A DNA stretch of 64,000 nt, taken from NCBI GenBank assembly GCA_951799405.1, contig OX637351.1:7596251-7660250 (forward strand), read 5' to 3'. How positions within the stretch are numbered: position 1 is the stretch's first letter; each line of letters starts with the position of its first letter. A program made the translations under genes and the position numbers. Source of the DNA: Agapetus fuscipes (Eukaryota; Arthropoda; Insecta; Trichoptera; Glossosomatidae). The notes below the pieces were generated by a model, which was not told the origin of the DNA, did no database searches, and saw nothing but the letters and a program-made list of their open reading frames with translations. Below are positions 63,635-64,000 of the stretch, piece by piece.

Positions 63635-64000
63635 ATATAGGTTGGTGTCTGGCCACCCATACTATAAAAAATGGTTTACTGTGCAAATGTCACCCCTGTT
63701 TCAGGGAAGGTTGGATTTTGTTGAAGTTGCAGGCTTTATGTTCATTTCAGATTAGGGTTTTTATATTGTAGGTCCACATGCGGCATGTGTGCGCAGGAAC
63801 TTATACGTGTATGTTTATTGGAATGCATTTAATATCTATATAATCTATAATCTAAGCTGCAAAGATATGTCAACATTTAAGGCTCATATTAAATGCATGC
63901 CCACAGACAGGCACATGTAGGTTCGCGCCTACACATTCTTCATGTGTGCATACAACTAAGCAAAACCTCACATGAACATAAACCATGCAACTCCTGCCGC
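63635..64000. mobile_element. Two RTE-A 3' ends joined tail to tail
   Basis: The plus copy runs to about 63830. The minus copy starts with TATAATCTATAATCTAAGCT and continues past the window end. Confidence 0.85.

Overview
This is nuclear DNA from an animal, most likely an insect. It is AT-rich and has spliced-gene signals (a GT-AG bounded exon). It is crowded with 5'-truncated RTE-, R1-, CR1/jockey-type retrotransposons, tRNA-derived SINEs and small inverted-repeat transposons of the kinds seen in insect genomes. Nothing in it looks bacterial, viral or plasmid-borne. I cannot name the species.

Only two long credible coding regions are present. One is a large internal exon on the minus strand (5896-8461) of a nuclear, cell-cycle-like protein with three KEN motifs; its other exons are not recognised here. 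The other is an uninterrupted 626-residue jockey/CR1-type reverse transcriptase at 27737-29617 whose endonuclease end is missing. Every other recognisable protein sequence is a retrotransposon or transposase fossil.

Family names used below are my own. SINE-A has a tRNA-like head and a 3' end shared with a CR1-like LINE. SINE-B is a second tRNA-headed SINE, often fused behind SINE-A. SINE-C is a third, with the head motif GGCCGCGGGGATCAAGTCGG. RTE-A has the ORF end RACMKKVMTLDEMKEV followed by a long 3' UTR and a (TTAGA)n-like tail. RTE-B has a closely related ORF end but a short (ACAAG)n tail. RTE-C, RTE-D and RTE-E are three other RTE-type tails. MITE-T is a DNA element with ends CGACGGTTAAAAGG.

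Layout. 0-5.8 kb: RTE-E, SINE-A broken by a hAT element, R1 tail, RTE-B, RTE-C. 5.9-9 kb: the host exon and a CpG-rich stretch. 9-26 kb: dense SINE and RTE tails, two nested palindromic elements near 12.1-12.6 kb, a Tc1 fossil, and a solo LTR at 23.3 kb. 26-34 kb: MITE-T copies, the intact reverse transcriptase, and hammerhead-like retroelement ends. 35-38.4 kb: a tandemly duplicated unknown AT-rich block, a GGAC satellite, and a mariner-like element carrying a SINE-A/B dimer. 38.5-64 kb: more of the same repeats, four TGTCATGTG-type minisatellite patches, CR1-like and RTE-D fossils, foldback elements, and two unknown insertions with clear target duplications.

The most interesting material is repeat biology. 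There is a dimeric SINE with one fixed junction in five copies, a SINE tail matching a LINE tail, a SINE carrying a leader made of RTE coding sequence at two loci, and an abundant RTE 3'-end unit whose copies repeatedly start within the same short ORF interval. All coordinates of repeat edges are by eye and good to about 5-20 bases unless a target duplication fixes them.
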